From positions 3,308,501 to 3,372,500 of the forward strand of contig CALNXK010000024.1 in the NCBI GenBank assembly GCA_942486035.1: DNA of 64,000 nucleotides, given 5' to 3'. A program made the translations under genes and the position numbers. The notes below the pieces were generated by a model. That model saw only the letters and a list, made by a program, of their open reading frames with translations. It made no database searches and was not told where the DNA came from. The stretch's first letter is position 1, and the number at the start of each line of letters is the position of its first letter. The DNA is from Porites lobata (Eukaryota; Cnidaria; Anthozoa; Scleractinia; Poritidae). Below are positions 48,212-59,481 of the stretch, one piece after another.

Positions 48212-48908
48212 CGCCTCTATAAGAGCAGGCCCATGGCAAGCACAAGAGATAAATATTTGGCCCTCGCAATCAAGTGCATGGAACGCGAATTATTTTTCAC
48301 CTCCTGGTAGCACGCTCAGGTTTAAACTGTGCGAAGAAACACTAGTTACTAACACAGAAATTTATCTATGAACTAGCAACCTCATAAAAAAGCTAGCATC
48401 CTGGTAGATGCAAAAGTCTTCCCGGGAGATTTATACTGTTTGCTATCCGCTCTGTTAAACTTCCGTTGAGTTCTTATCCCAAGGAGCAATTTGGCAAAAC
48501 AGCGTGGTTAAAGAAAAGGAACTGGACGATTTTTAAGATGCAACGGTAAAAGCTTGGTTAAAGCAGACCAGACGAAATGAAACGAAGAAGCGTGATTTTT
48601 AGTACTCAAGAATATTTAACTAACGTTCTGTTTTCTTTTCTCATTTATACTACTGAACAAACTTACAAACCAGTAGTTGCCGTATGATTTTCGTGTGAAA
48701 CAAATTCTAAAAGAATGAACATGTTTTTTCAAAACGCTTTAGCAATGAAAATGCTCATTCTGGGCAAAGAGCTTCAGATGTTATTATTATTATTATCATT
48801 ATTATTGTTGTTGTGTTTTCATTTTAATCTATTTCTTTACAGTTCATAGAATTTTGATAAGTATGTATAGTGATTTTTAACAAATGTTAAGAAAAATTTA
48901 TAGACAAT
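48212..48908. other. 3' flank of the SID-1-like gene
   Basis: No gene. A (TTA)n microsatellite is at 48780-48812. A canonical AATAAA close to the stop is not obvious. Confidence 0.35.
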
Positions 48909-49459
48909 AGAGAGCTTTAGGGCGACTACGAGCACGAGGTTTTCTTAATACTAAGTAGTGCTCGCGCGTCGAGCAACGTCATTTTGGCTGCGAAACGTGA
49001 GAGTAGTCATCACTCTGCAAGGAGTGTTAGCGAGGATGTCGTAGTGGTGGAAAAAAATTATAAAAAGTTCTAAGTTTTATCATTTTGTGCCGATCGCGAG
49101 AGGACTTAACCTCCTTCAACAAAGGCAAAAGTGCTCGATCACTTTTTGGGTGAAAGAAAAAAGTACAATGAAGCTTCCCGTGGTTTCTATTTATTGAGAA
49201 TACTTTAACCCATTAAGCCCTAATATCCACATACAAATTCTCCAAACTGATCTCCGTACATTTCCCTAAAGAATTAGTTGAGAGAATTTGATAAAAGATC
49301 AAAGTAGTTTCTCTTGGGTTATCATTTAATTAATTCACATAACGTATCTCTTGACAGTGTATGGATATTGTCAGGAGAAAATTGATCTTGATCACTATTG
49401 GGACTTCAAGGGTTAAGTCAAATCTCGTGGTCGTCCTCGTCCTCGAATCTAAAGCTCTC
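48909..49459. mobile_element. AGAGACC MITE family, copy 3, with nested element
   Basis: Left end AGAGAGCTTTAGGGCGACTA, right end GTCGTCCTCGTCCTCGAATC then GCTCTC. The family core GATCGCGAGAGG...TAACCTCCTTCA is present. It is lengthened by a TTAA-flanked insertion at 49209-49412. Confidence 0.75.
49209..49412. mobile_element. 204-bp TTAA-flanked MITE (piggyBac-like)
   Basis: CCCATTAAGCCCTAATA at the left and TATTGGGACTTCAAGGG at the right are imperfect inverted ends. TTAA flanks each (49205-49208, 49413-49416). CCC termini and TTAA targets are the piggyBac pattern. It is nested in the 48909-49459 repeat. Confidence 0.75.
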
Positions 49460-50514
49460 AGTAATAATAATAATATATTCTCCATGGCAAGAATGACTAC
49501 CACGAATAGGTTCTAAAAGATCTAAATAAACTTTGAAGTACCGGCTTAACAAAGCTTTGTCTTCGATCCTTAGGCTCAAAAGTAAAAGGTTAACGCGAAT
49601 TGTAAGAATTTTGAGTCCACCTTTGACTTTGCGTTTATTCTTAGACGCAAAGTCAGTAAACAGCGAGCTTAAAATTGATCTTTTCCCTCTCAGGGTTTAA
49701 AAATCATCAGAAATCAGCACAATAGGCCTGGGTTCAATTTTCGGCCTGACTAACGCTCAAAAACCAGGGTCCTAAAATGACTAAGGGTGCGTTCGATTGA
49801 TCAGAAATTTGTATCAAATCTCTTCGACAGCAAATTTTCGTACCGTTGGAGTGCTACATTTATCTTAATAATTTATTTCCACCAGATTAATTTATATTTA
49901 TTTACCATTCTATGATAGCCTAAACGAGATTTTTCAAGTTTATTCTATCATGTATATTCTTATTCAGGAATGAGGGGTATATCGAACACACCCTAAGTAG
50001 AATACAAGCCCTGCCTTTGCTTTATAACTGTGAATGTTTAAACAATCTAGCATTTTTTTTGTCTGTCAACATGACTTTTCTGGTGTGACCCTGATGAGGC
50101 ATAAAACTACAAGGGACTTGAAGGCCCCTGGTAGTGTACACACCTGGAGCCGATTCCTGTCCACACGTAGTATCTATCGGTCATGGTTCGTGGCAATCGT
50201 GGGGCGCTAGAGAGGGACACCTCCTATGGGACTATGAGACCAATTCGCACCCATCCCCATCGGGAAGGACTGTGCCCAGTGAAGCTGATTAAGTAACGAG
50301 TTTTGCTTTTAAGGATTCACGGTTCCAATAACGTTATAAGAAAGGTTTCGAGAGAACTCTCTAAATATGAACGTACTATAAGTTCTAAGCCTCCCACACG
50401 AACGTTCATTTGGATTGTCACGTAATTCTCTCTAGTGGGCAGGAACGCATGACGAACTTCTAAGAACATCTTCCCAGGAGGTTAGAACGTTCTAGGTAAC
50501 CTGTGTATGTAGTC
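49460..50514. other. spacer without recognised gene
   Basis: Mostly AT-rich. A stretch at 50090-50290 ends with GGGAAGGACTGTGCCCAGTG, which recurs in part at 63920-63940, so it is probably an interspersed repeat. Confidence 0.35.
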
Positions 50515-50911
50515 AGGGGCACCCAACGAGAATATAGTCCAAAACCACTTAAACATTTTATTTTTAAACGTATTTTAGTATTTAATTAAACGCTAGATAT
50601 AGGCATATTTTTATCCCCTGAATTTTTTTATCTGTTCGGATTTCCAAGCTAAAAGTCTAGTGATTCGAAAATTATAGGGATCAAAACTTACCTTTTCGAA
50701 AATTTCAGCCAGAAAAAAGGCTCCCGAAAAATCAAGGTGACCTTTTTAGGGTAAAAATCCGTTAAAAATGGGCAATTATACCATTTCTTAGATGTTGGAA
50801 AATCCTAGGAGAGGCAGGCAAGCAAGGAATTTTACAAGAAATGTTCCGAACTCTGGATCTTAAATTGTCTTCCGAAAAGATATTTTCCGAAAATTGATGT
50901 TGGGTGCCCTT
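50515..50911. mobile_element. MITE of the GGGCACCCAACG family
   Basis: Starts AGGGGCACCCAACGAGAATA and ends TGTTGGGTGCCCTT. It aligns along its whole length with 23932-24326, with few changes. Confidence 0.85.
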
Positions 50912-51337
50912 GATGTAGTAGCCTGCTGCACAACTGGCGGTTTTTACTTTTCCCTGGGCAGTAAGCGTTTCAGGGCCAGTTCTTTGGAATAGCCTTACTA
51001 TTAAGCTGCGGCAAACGAACACTCAAAAAACGAAAATGTTGGACTTGACTTTTCCCGTCTCCGCTTATGTACACTTTCTATTTTTCTTCTACACCATGAA
51101 GCGGGTTTAAAAACGCTTAATTTTACCCTGGTACCAAGCAAATTTCAATATAAAAAATGTATTTCTTCTCAGAGCATGCACCTTTTAATAGATTTTACTA
51201 GCTACAGTGGTCAGTTCAATAAAACTTTTACAATTGGTGTAATATACTGGTAGTAATCATTGATTATGGATCTGCATAAAAACGAGACTAAAGAAAACGA
51301 AAACGAGTCCAAAGCAGTCCAGTTTCCTGCGGCGGAT

Positions 51338-51475
51338 CATCCTCGGAGACCCAGGGGCAACCCTAGTCGGGACGATAGAATGTTCGTGGCGAACGTTTAG
51401 TCTCGATTTTACAATAAACTTTCACCACGAACATTCTATCGTCCCGACTATCTGCCGCTGGGTCTCCGAGGATGG
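51338..51475. mobile_element. 138-bp foldback element sharing ends with 32538-32871
   Basis: The ends CATCCTCGGAGACCCAGGGG and CGCTGGGTCTCCGAGGATG match the 32538 element. The inner arms (GTCGGGACGATAGAATGTTC and its complement) do not. The flanks GCGGCGGAT and GCGGCGGAG are a 9-bp duplication with one change. Confidence 0.85.
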
Positions 51476-51912
51476 CGGCGGAGATGCCCCTGTTAAAAAT
51501 TAATAGCGGTGTTTAATCGGAAGTCGTCCGTGATAGCTCGAAAATTTCTGCCTTTGTACCACACGAACACCAGATTAGGATGCGTTCTGACGAACGCGAC
51601 AAGGGAAGAGTAGCCATTGTTTTAGAGTTTAAGAGCAACAGAATTTGTACCACTACTGGTGCAATGCGGAATATAAACATGGAACAGAAATAAAATGTGT
51701 TGTAATTTCAGAAAACGTATAGAATAGTGCGACAAAACTGAGTCAAGATGTTTTAATTTAGGATTTTATTTACCTAAACCACTTAAAAACTACAATTACG
51801 TTTACTCTAATATAGAATTCCAAATATTATAACTTATGCACATCGACACAAATATTTTTAAATTACTTGGCAATGCTAGGTCTGACTAATAAAATCAATT
51901 GAAATAATAAAG

Positions 51913-53510
51913 CAGGCAACTCTCGTCTTGCGCCCACCCAGGTACTACAGGGTGTTTCAAAAGTTCGTTCCGATTGTAAATTGTATTTTTCGCAAAGCAT
52001 TTGATGCTTCTTTAGGCAAATGTAAACTGATGACGGTACGAAATTTTTCTAGATAAACGTTCAAAGCAATTTCATGCTAAAATTTGAAGAAAAAAATATT
52101 TATTTTTTATTTTTGCCCTAAATGTGCACGTACGCGAGTTTTTTTCCCGCCATATTTTTCCTGCCCATTTTGTAGGTTTTCTATTTTCGTATGTTTGCCG
52201 TTTTCTTTTATTTTCTCTTAACTCTTTCGCGAAAATGAAGGCGTACACTGTTTGTGCTACAGCTCAGGCGTCTATTTTACGGTATTCTGGCCACTTAGTC
52301 AAAGAAATTTCCAATGAATTGTTGAAGACGTCTGAACGATGAGTGAACAGCTGGTCAAAAGTATAAAGAGGTTAGAAGACAAACTAAGGAAACTCCAAGG
52401 AGTAGATGGCCGTTTTTTTTTACAAACTGTGAGAAATGTTATCGAAAAAGCTGTAAGTATATGCGTAATAATTCAACAAGACTCCCAGGTGAGAAAAACT
52501 TCAACTTAACAATATCAAAGTTTTGAGCACAACGGTGGGGAGATATTTGACCAACAAACGTTGGAAAGCCTTGAAGAGAAAAAAGGCGGTGCAAACTTCA
52601 TGCAGGCATGGCACCAGAAGAATTTGTAAACTTTATACCATAGGACGACAATAGCACGACGGGGCGGCCAACTCACGTGATCTGAACACTCTATAGACCA
52701 TCTGGATTATCGTTGATGGGACAACATACAAAGATCCAGCCCCCAAAACACTGGACGAGCTAAGACAGTGATAACGCTTCATCTGGAAAAATGTGAATAT
52801 AGACACGCTTTGGGAGCTCGCACATTCTATACCTCACCGCTTAGAAAAAGTAAGAAAACATAAAGGACGATATTCTAGTTGCTAATATCTCAGTTAGTCA
52901 ATGTTAAATGAATAATGAATAACATGCTTAGTTTTACAAAAAGTTATTTTTTAAAAATCAGTGAAATTTAAGCGAAGAAAAAATCGGAACGAACTTTTGA
53001 AACACCCTGTACACCGGATACATCCCCATAATACTGGACAGCAGCAAAAGCTAGCAAAAATCCCTGGCATAAAAAGAAAAACACCTGGAAAAAACTACTA
53101 GTTAATTCTTATAAGAATACAGGCAAATCTCGTCTTACGCACACCTTGTTATTACACCGGATACATTCCGTGTGATTACACAGGCTGATTACGGCGGATT
53201 CATATCCCGACACAACGGGACAGGAGCTAATAAACATTCACTGGCAAAAACGCACTGATTCTTGTAAAAAGGATACAGGCAACTTTCGCCTTGCGTACAC
53301 CGCCGTGTGCCGGATTACACCGGGTGATTACGGCGGGTTCATATCCCGAAAAAATGGGACAGCAGCTAAAATTACATGGCAATAACGTACTGATTCCTGT
53401 AATAAGAATACAGGCAACTTTCGCCTTGCGCATACCTTGTTATAATCCTGGAAACATCCCTATAATACGGGAGCCGGCATCAGCTAAAATCCCTGGCAAG
53501 AATATTAGCG
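51913..53510. repeat. tandem array of about 140-155 bp units, split by a mariner
   Basis: Units open with ACAGGCAACTTTCGCCTTGC or close variants, at 51913, 53119, 53273 and 53410. They contain TTACACCGGATACAT, ATACGGGA/CAGCAGCTAAAAT and CTGGCAA. The first unit is cut at a TA by the element at 51948-53009 and resumes with ACACCGGATACATCC. Confidence 0.75.
51948..53009 (+). mobile_element. decayed mariner-like (Tc1/mariner) transposon
   Basis: The terminal repeats CAGGGTGTTTCAAAAGTTCG and CGAACTTTTGAAACACCCTG match over about 26 bp and are flanked by TA (51946-51947, 53010-53011). Between 52220 and 52880 lie broken pieces of a transposase: an N-terminal EISNELL helix-turn-helix piece and a C-terminal stretch. 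That stretch reads NSRDLN, then a DDD/E-type PAPKTLDELRQ and SIPHRLEKVRKHKGR. Stops and shifts separate them, so it is not active. Confidence 0.8.
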
Positions 53511-54608
53511 TTTTAACTGTATGCATATGTAGTGGCCCGGAGCGATATGGACTCCTGACCCTGATTCACGAACGTACCCTATCAAGAGCAGACTGTGCTC
53601 ATTTTTCGGTACTTCGCACAATTGATCCCCACCATCCACGAGCCTTCAACAGGCTAAGAAGAAATGGCCGACTTAGAGGCTCGACTGCTTATTCAACGAG
53701 CCCTTTCGCCAAGGCGATTTTCATTGAATCTACTGTTTACATCATGTACATTGTGATCAATTATGATAGCCTTATTTGGCATCAATGAACACTGAAAAGT
53801 TTGAGGCTGGCTCACGATTCTCAGTGACTCGTTGATGTCAAGTAACTAATTAAAAAAGCACCTTTCACAATATTAAGTGCTTCAAGCATGACTGAATTTG
53901 TTAGAAAGCTACAGCTGAGCTGAAGCTATGATGCCATTGAATCAATTCAGAACAAATTTTACAGGAGTGTATAGCTGTGTATAGCCCCCTTATGGTCTCC
54001 TGTAGACCAAGGACATTTAATCTCCTACGAAACTGAAGTAGTAGTTGAAGTTTGTTTCCGTTGTTGAATGTTTCGAAGTATTTTTCATACGTGTATAATT
54101 ATACAAGCCTGAAACAATCTATTCAAGAGTGCACTTGATACTGTGAAAGGACTAAAAGAATCGCCTGGTGAATTTGGACAGTCTGAATGGGGTTTTAAAT
54201 AGACACACATCCAAACAGGCCTATAGGGAGAGGGTGTGGGGGTGCGTAAAACTCAAAATCCCTTGGCCGCAGCCGCGACGGCCCGGGCCGGAGTCACGCC
54301 TTTTATAGGGCTTCCATGCAACAAAGCCCAAAAATATCCCTGGACCTGTATGCCGTATTTCTTTGCAGAAGGCATTAAATCAAGATATAACACGAAAAAT
54401 AAGAACATCAGAAATTGAATGTTTATGTTTCATTCAGTGTTCACCATACCATCTGAATCTTCAGATTGTATTGAATACCTAGAAACCTCTACTTAAATCA
54501 AGTCACCCCAAAAAAGATTCGTGCCAAATTTTACTAAAAATTACCATATCATTAAGAAAACCCCATTCAGACCCTCGCTAAAAAAGCAATCATGCTATCT
54601 AAATCGGC
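53511..54608. other. spacer without recognised gene
   Basis: One 165-codon frame covers 53291-53788, but its first half is the tandem array and its second half matches nothing I know. The rest is AT-rich. This is the region 3' of HEPN gene 1. Confidence 0.35.
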
Positions 54609-55256
54609 CTAATCAAATAAAACTCCGGTACCAACTGCCATGAGGCAGATATTGCGCTTCAACCGAGCGACTTCTTCAGTAGGAAAATGGGACTCGTCCC
54701 AACTTCCAACGACATCAAACGAGTCTGTCTCCACTCCAAGAGCTTTGAACGCATTTCTAGCAAGTTCAATGTACTGATCAAATGTTGTTTTATCCATTTT
54801 TGAAGTAACGGTATGACAAATTGAATTTCGGAGGAGTCGCAACTGATCAATCGCAATGGCGAACGTTTCCTCGTCGTTTCCAACTGGACTTAACACAAAG
54901 GTGTGGAAACTTCCTTTGTCCATAAACCCACGGGGCTTCACGTACACCTCACTGAGTGTTTTAAGGTTACCTTTGCTGTCCGGTGAAGAGAAGACTTTTG
55001 CGTAGATTGTGGCTTGAAACAGTGCGGTACAATCCCACTCCTCATACGACTCATTTGTGGGAACTTTGGTGTTGCTTCCCTCCATTGCCAGAAACAAGTT
55101 TCGCACAACTTCGGAGTCATCCCAGATCGGTCCCGGTCCGAAATTGTCCCACATGTGTTTGAAAGTATGGCGTAGAGCTTTAGGGAATTCATCAACGACA
55201 AGGGTTGAAAACTTGTAGTAGTTCAACTGCTCGTCTGTAATCGACTTGACAACCAT
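54609..55256 (-). CDS. HEPN-domain protein, DZIP3-type (gene 1)
   Basis: A single coding exon of 215 residues (ATG 55256, TAG 54611). The fold fits the HEPN domain found at the start of DZIP3-like proteins: an N-terminal helix pair (residues about 8-40), a central part, then DQLRLLRNSICH with the RNxxxH motif of HEPN ribonucleases and TFDQYIELARNAFKALGVET. No ring, TIR, NACHT or repeat domain follows before the stop, so the HEPN unit stands alone. I chose the second ATG of the frame because MVVKS begins the paralogue at 60864 too. A splice acceptor at 55322 implies a non-coding leader exon, most likely at about 56431. Similar proteins are numerous in corals and often sit in innate-immunity genes, but RNase activity here is inferred only from the motif. 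About two thirds identical to gene 2. Confidence 0.82.
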   Translation of the reverse strand: MVVKSITDEQLNYYKFSTLVVDEFPKALRHTFKHMWDNFGPGPIWDDSEVVRNLFLAMEGSNTKVPTNESYEEWDCTALFQATIYAKVFSSPDSKGNLKTLSEVYVKPRGFMDKGSFHTFVLSPVGNDEETFAIAIDQLRLLRNSICHTVTSKMDKTTFDQYIELARNAFKALGVETDSFDVVGSWDESHFPTEEVARLKRNICLMAVGTGVLFD

Positions 55257-55279
55257 GTTTTGTGCTAATGGCGGTTGCA

Positions 55280-55304
55280 CCCTTCCCCTACTTTGGGGGA
55301 AGGG
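55280..55304 (-). promoter_or_regulatory. leader stem-loop before HEPN gene 1
   Basis: In the mRNA sense CCCTTCCCC pairs with GGGGAAGGG across a 7-nt loop, ending 23 nt before the ATG. The paralogue has a matching stem with a different loop. A role in translation is a guess from conservation. Confidence 0.55.
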
Positions 55305-55415
55305 TCCCTGTTGACCCGCTGCTAGGAACTTAGGATCTAAGGGTACAATAAAACAGGCCAGGCATCAGTTGCATAATTGTAAAATTAATTTGAATGTAGT
55401 TTACCACTTACTATC

Positions 55416-55604
55416 AGGGGCACCCAACGAGTTTTTTTCTAGATCTGTAAAATAACTGTTAGAAGGAGCAAATATTAATTAGAGAGTCAGTTCTAAAGCT
55501 AGAGATCTAGAGAAGGGCTATAAAATTCTGGATAACTGTTCCATTCGTCTAACAGCACAGTTTCGAAGAAGGCCTGCGAAATCCACCCAAAACTAATTGA
55601 CAAC
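55416..55604. mobile_element. GGGGCACCCAACG family, left part
   Basis: Starts AGGGGCACCCAACGAG and then diverges from the other copies. It is interrupted by the foldback at 55605 and may resume to about 55950 (CCGAACAGATAAATAGC). Confidence 0.45.
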
Positions 55605-55892
55605 TAGCCTGCGTGCAGACGATAACTAAACTCTGATTAGTACCGTCTGCGAAGCAGCGCAGAGATCCTTGTTCTGGACCGCCAACGGACTCAACGAATT
55701 ACCGGAAGTGCGTTTCGAATTCCCCTTCAACCTGATTGGCGATCACGACAAACAAAACAAAGGCCTTTTTTAACTGGCCAATCGTGGCGCGTACTCAAAT
55801 CTGGGTACACAGCTGGAAGTCCAGAACAAGGATTTCGGCGCTGTTTCGCAGACGGAGTTAACCAGAGTTTAATTTCGTCTGCGCGCAGGCTA
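55605..55892. mobile_element. 288-bp MITE with 9-bp target duplication (MULE-like)
   Basis: TAGCCTGCGTGCAGACGATA at the left and CGTCTGCGCGCAGGCTA at the right. The direct repeat ATTGACAAC lies on both sides (55596-55604, 55893-55901). CCTTGTTCTGGACCGCC and its inverse pair inside. It lies in the presumed leader intron of HEPN gene 1. The ends resemble the 30858 element. Confidence 0.85.
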
Positions 55893-56015
55893 ATTGACAA
55901 CCAACAAATTAAAGTTCCCAAGACATCCGAACAGATAAATAGCTCTTAGGGCAGCTCCAAATTAACCAAACACGCAAGAATCATCTCACGTATTTGGATG
56001 CCGCTGTTCCTATAC

Positions 56016-56193
56016 CAGGGGCGGATCCAGGATTTTTTTTAGGAGGGGTTGCACTCGTCTCTTGCTCTACTTCAACACCAATAAACCACATAGTTTTTTT
56101 TTTGGCAGAATACCAGCTGTATTAGAAAACCGCAGGTCATCTCAAGAGGGGGGGGTGCTCACCCCCTGCACCTTCCCCCTAGATCCGCCCCTG
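56016..56193. mobile_element. 178-bp hAT-type MITE
   Basis: The ends CAGGGGCGGATCCAGGATTT and CCCCCTAGATCCGCCCCTG are the well-known CAGGGGCGGATCCAG type of hAT miniature elements. An 8-bp target duplication is not clean (the flanks share only TATAC, offset). Confidence 0.75.
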
Positions 56194-56430
56194 TATACAA
56201 CTATATTTGTGTGTGATTCTCATTACGTTGTAACGGATTCAAAAGAGTGCTCGCTTAGCTAGTCCGCCGAAGAGGGTGTCTTTGAATCCTGATGGGCCCT
56301 CGATCTTTAGACTCAAAACTTGAAACAAGCAGTAGATCAACCCGTGCAAGAACAACTGCATGCACCCCGTTCAATATATAACAATAATAAAAATAAAATC
56401 CATAAAACTTACTAGTATCTTGAACTTACA

Positions 56431-56760
56431 ATAAGAAATTAAGAGGCTCAGAATCAGCTTCAATCTGTGTGTAATGTGCACACCAATGCTAGAAGAGTAA
56501 AATAATTTCATCAAAAATAAGTCAATCCTTTATGTAGTACGTTATGTGGTCACTGCATATAAGCGAAACTGGGAAAAACCCCAGTTAACTTAGAAGAATA
56601 GTGGTCGTCACGGGAAAAACCCTAATCACCATGCATCCCTGACGAGAATTATGATTGGTTGTATAAAAAGGGTAAAATTTCTAGAATTTCTAGAACACTG
56701 TTAATTAACTTTGAACTGAACAGAAACAAGGAGAGAAAAGCTGATGGTGTTGACAACAGG
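56431..56760 (-). promoter_or_regulatory. promoter and leader exon module, copy A (HEPN gene 1)
   Basis: One of three similar 330-bp blocks. Read on the minus strand it has CCCTTTTTATACAACCAAT (TATA-like plus CCAAT), two GGGTTTTTCCC words and a shared GATTGACTT...GATGAAATTATTTTA part. It ends at a donor (GT at 56429-56428). TTCTAGAA occurs twice at 56667-56690. It lies upstream of gene 1 in the right direction. Confidence 0.55.
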
Positions 56761-57850
56761 AATCAAGAGGATTGTTTGCTAGTGATCACAGTTTGAAGAA
56801 CACAGTACAAGAAAAAATTCGTATTGAGTGGATAGATTAGGAGGGGTAACCCCCGCGAACGTTTAGTAGCCTGAGTATCAGGCTTACTCAGGCTATCGAA
56901 CAATCACAGGGAAGCATCAGCCAAGGGTTGAAATAGGGACTCAGGATGGCTTTTGCACAGCTTGGACTTTAGAACCAGTGTTTAAAAGGTCTCGCATTTA
57001 TTTGTTTTAACATATGTCAAGTAAAATTACTTGAGACTAGTAAATTTTAAATCGAAAAAAAAAATAACAGCATGAGTGTAAAAGTACTATTTGCAGCACA
57101 TGCGGCCCAGACGTAGTATGTGTCATTGAATGAATATATTAATATTCACATGGACAAATTAATGCGATGAGTCGTCGAAACTCCCATGGACTAAAATAGT
57201 CCAAAAGTCAAAATATAACAAAACAATGCTAAGATACCTTCAACTGAACGTATCCTTGTCTTTTCTGGCCGGTTTCAGTGGCATTTTGTTGAGTTTTGCA
57301 ATTGTAGGTACTATCCACTAAAGAAGAATTAAAGGCTGGCTACAAAACAAACATACCATCTCCACGCGCCTTCACACGAAGCGCTATAAATTCGAGAATA
57401 ATCGACGAATCCGCTCCAAATAACCATCGGCTAATCTGCAGGTAACGTGTGCTCCTGCTTCTGGCTCGCTTGCTCCACAAAACCCATCGCAACTGCACAA
57501 TAATTGCTCGCTCATCAACAACCACTGTTGACCTTTACGCTTCGATATGACCGCAAACGACGACGTGAATATTCAAGCTTAGCGACCGCGTTCGCGCAAC
57601 AATGCAGCACTTGCTATAGGAGGGATGGTACTATTGCTTCTAGGTCATTCGACACTGACCGAAGGTTCGCTGCGTTAGTTTTGACCTGGTTGTCAGTAGC
57701 ATAGTTGCATGACAAATTACTCAAATTATGTTGGAAGGTTGTAAATAATAATACAAAACTGAAATGAACTTGATTTGAACTGCAGAATTACAAATTTTTG
57801 AATGAAGAATATAGTAAGAACAATTAGAGAAAGGATCAGCAATTTATAAA
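56761..57850. other. spacer downstream of the orphan promoter copy
   Basis: If copy B (58311-58660) drove a third HEPN gene, its coding exon would lie here. I find no HEPN-like frame on either strand, only 60-66 codon frames of no known family (57340-57700). Confidence 0.4.
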
Positions 57851-57851
57851 T

Positions 57852-57975
57852 TGCAGTTGCAAATGAACCCCGAGATAATTTCGGGGCTTCCAAGGGATTC
57901 TATTCGAACCCACTGCCTCATGCTCTAGCGCTTCACTGATCTACATCAGGCTTCCTCAGGCTGAGCTATAGACTA
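57852..57975 (-). repeat. tRNA-derived SINE-like sequence
   Basis: On the minus strand TATAGCTCAGCCTG (A-box-like, near 57970) is followed 50 nt later by GGGTTCGAATAG (B-box-like, near 57908). The spacing is too wide and the stems too poor for a tRNA gene. Confidence 0.4.
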
Positions 57976-58310
57976 GCTATAAAAATAAATTAAGAGCAGG
58001 CCAAGATCAGCAGGTGTAGAAAACGTATAGGTCTTATGATCGTCTATTTCTGAACAAAACTCTCCCAGAATCGAAAGAATAGCCGGTGAACGCTATTTAG
58101 AGACAACCGATAATTCCCAAAACCTAAACTAACTCCATCTAAAGACAACAGACATGGGACCTCGATCTTAACACAGCCTGTTAACAGACCTTGTAACAAA
58201 CAGTTGATTTTGATTTTGTACCCGTACAAAGACGTATTAACAGCTTATTGACTGCATGCCTATATCTTTCACTATAACGATAAAAATAGAATGGAAATAA
58301 GCGAACTTAC

Positions 58311-58660
58311 ACAGAAGTTAAGAAGCTCAAGTACCTTCAATCTCTGTTCACTGTGCACACAACCACCAGCGCAAACTAATTTCATCGAAAACAAGTCAAT
58401 CTTTTGTGTACCACGGGTCGTGCAGTGAAAGTGAAATCGGGAAAACCCCCCACTTAATTTAAAAGCTGAATAGCAGCCGGCAAGGGAAAAAACCCTAATC
58501 AGTATGCAACTGAGGCGAGAATTGTAATTGGTCGTTTAAAAAGGGTTAAACCCCTTATTGACTTTCAGAATTTCTAGAACACTGGTAATTAAACGGGAGG
58601 ACTAGACCGAAAAGAGAAAGGCTAATGGTGTTGACAACAAGCAGGAATGGGAATAATCAA
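58311..58660 (-). promoter_or_regulatory. promoter and leader exon module, copy B (orphan)
   Basis: Same order of motifs as copies A and C: GACCAATTACAATTCTC, GGGTTTTTTCCC, AAAAGATTGACTTGTTTTCG, GATGAAATTAG, then a donor GTAAGTTCG (GT at 58310-58309). No coding exon follows before copy A, so it may be a leftover of a lost duplicate or an alternative first exon for gene 1. Confidence 0.5.
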
Positions 58661-58872
58661 GAGGCAAGATTGATTGTTTAACTCAGTTTTGTAAGTTGTT
58701 GAATACTAGTCGGTCCCCTGTTTGAAGAAAAAGCACAGGGAAAAATTTCTAGCAGTTGAGTGACCCCTGTTGAAGTTATTAGAAACTCTTGGTTGTGACT
58801 GGTTAAGAAAAAGCTGGAAAACACCCAATTCTGAACATTCAAGTGCCACCGCACCAAATGTACTGTAGGACG

Positions 58873-58977
58873 TAGCCTGCGTAGCATGCGCTTGAAAGTA
58901 ATGAGTACAAGAGAGATCGGGTCGCGCGTGGGAGACCCAGCTCTTTCTTGCGCCCATTACTTCCCAGCGCATGCATG
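58873..58977. mobile_element. 105-bp foldback repeat, TAGCCTGCG end
   Basis: GCATGCGCTTGAAAGTAATG on the left pairs with CATTACTTCCCAGCGCATGC on the right, and CAAGAGAGATCGGGTC with GACCCAGCTCTTTCTTG. It starts TAGCCTGCG like the 55605 element. The target duplication is not clear. Confidence 0.65.
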
Positions 58978-59481
58978 GGATAGCAGGAATTGTATCTTAT
59001 ATCGTTTAAAATTAATATCGTTTTTCCAGTTCGCCTCAACCAAAACAAACTTGACTCATTACTCGGCCAGACGTTCCTTTGAAGGACAAAAGAGAGATAA
59101 TTCCAGTTGTCGGAGTAAAAGAGATGCGGTGCAGCGTTTTTATCTCATAAATTCACCGCTCTGGAACCGAAAATTTTCTTCATCAATATCGGAGACAGAC
59201 AGTTATTCTTGAAGCCACCATTTAGCATAGGTACCTTGGCGGATTAGCCGTATCGATCCGCTTCCGAGTCAACTCTAGCGACAGCTATTATGATTGCAAA
59301 CGTAAAAGAATAACTAAATGCCAACTGTCAGATCACTAAAGACGAATGTCAGGTTGAACGCTGCGACATTCATCAAGGTGTTTAAATCATTTGTCTCTGT
59401 CCCATTATTTTATTTTTTTTAAAAAATTACTTTACATTTACTGGTTATCTAGTAAGAAACTGTTAGTTGGGTGTTAATATC

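Noticed and set aside
53291..53788. 165-codon frame
   Set aside because: Half is the tandem array next to the mariner; the rest shows no motif, and no splice or start context supports a gene.
54659..55201. Extra minus-strand frames overlapping HEPN gene 1 (and 60333-60650 in gene 2)
   Set aside because: Shadow frames; only the MVVKS frame is conserved as protein between the two genes with the HEPN motif.
56667..56690. Heat-shock element before HEPN gene 1 (TTCTAGAA twice)
   Set aside because: The two TTCnnGAA pairs are out of the 5-bp register needed for a heat-shock factor trimer, and copy C lacks them; left as a mere observation.
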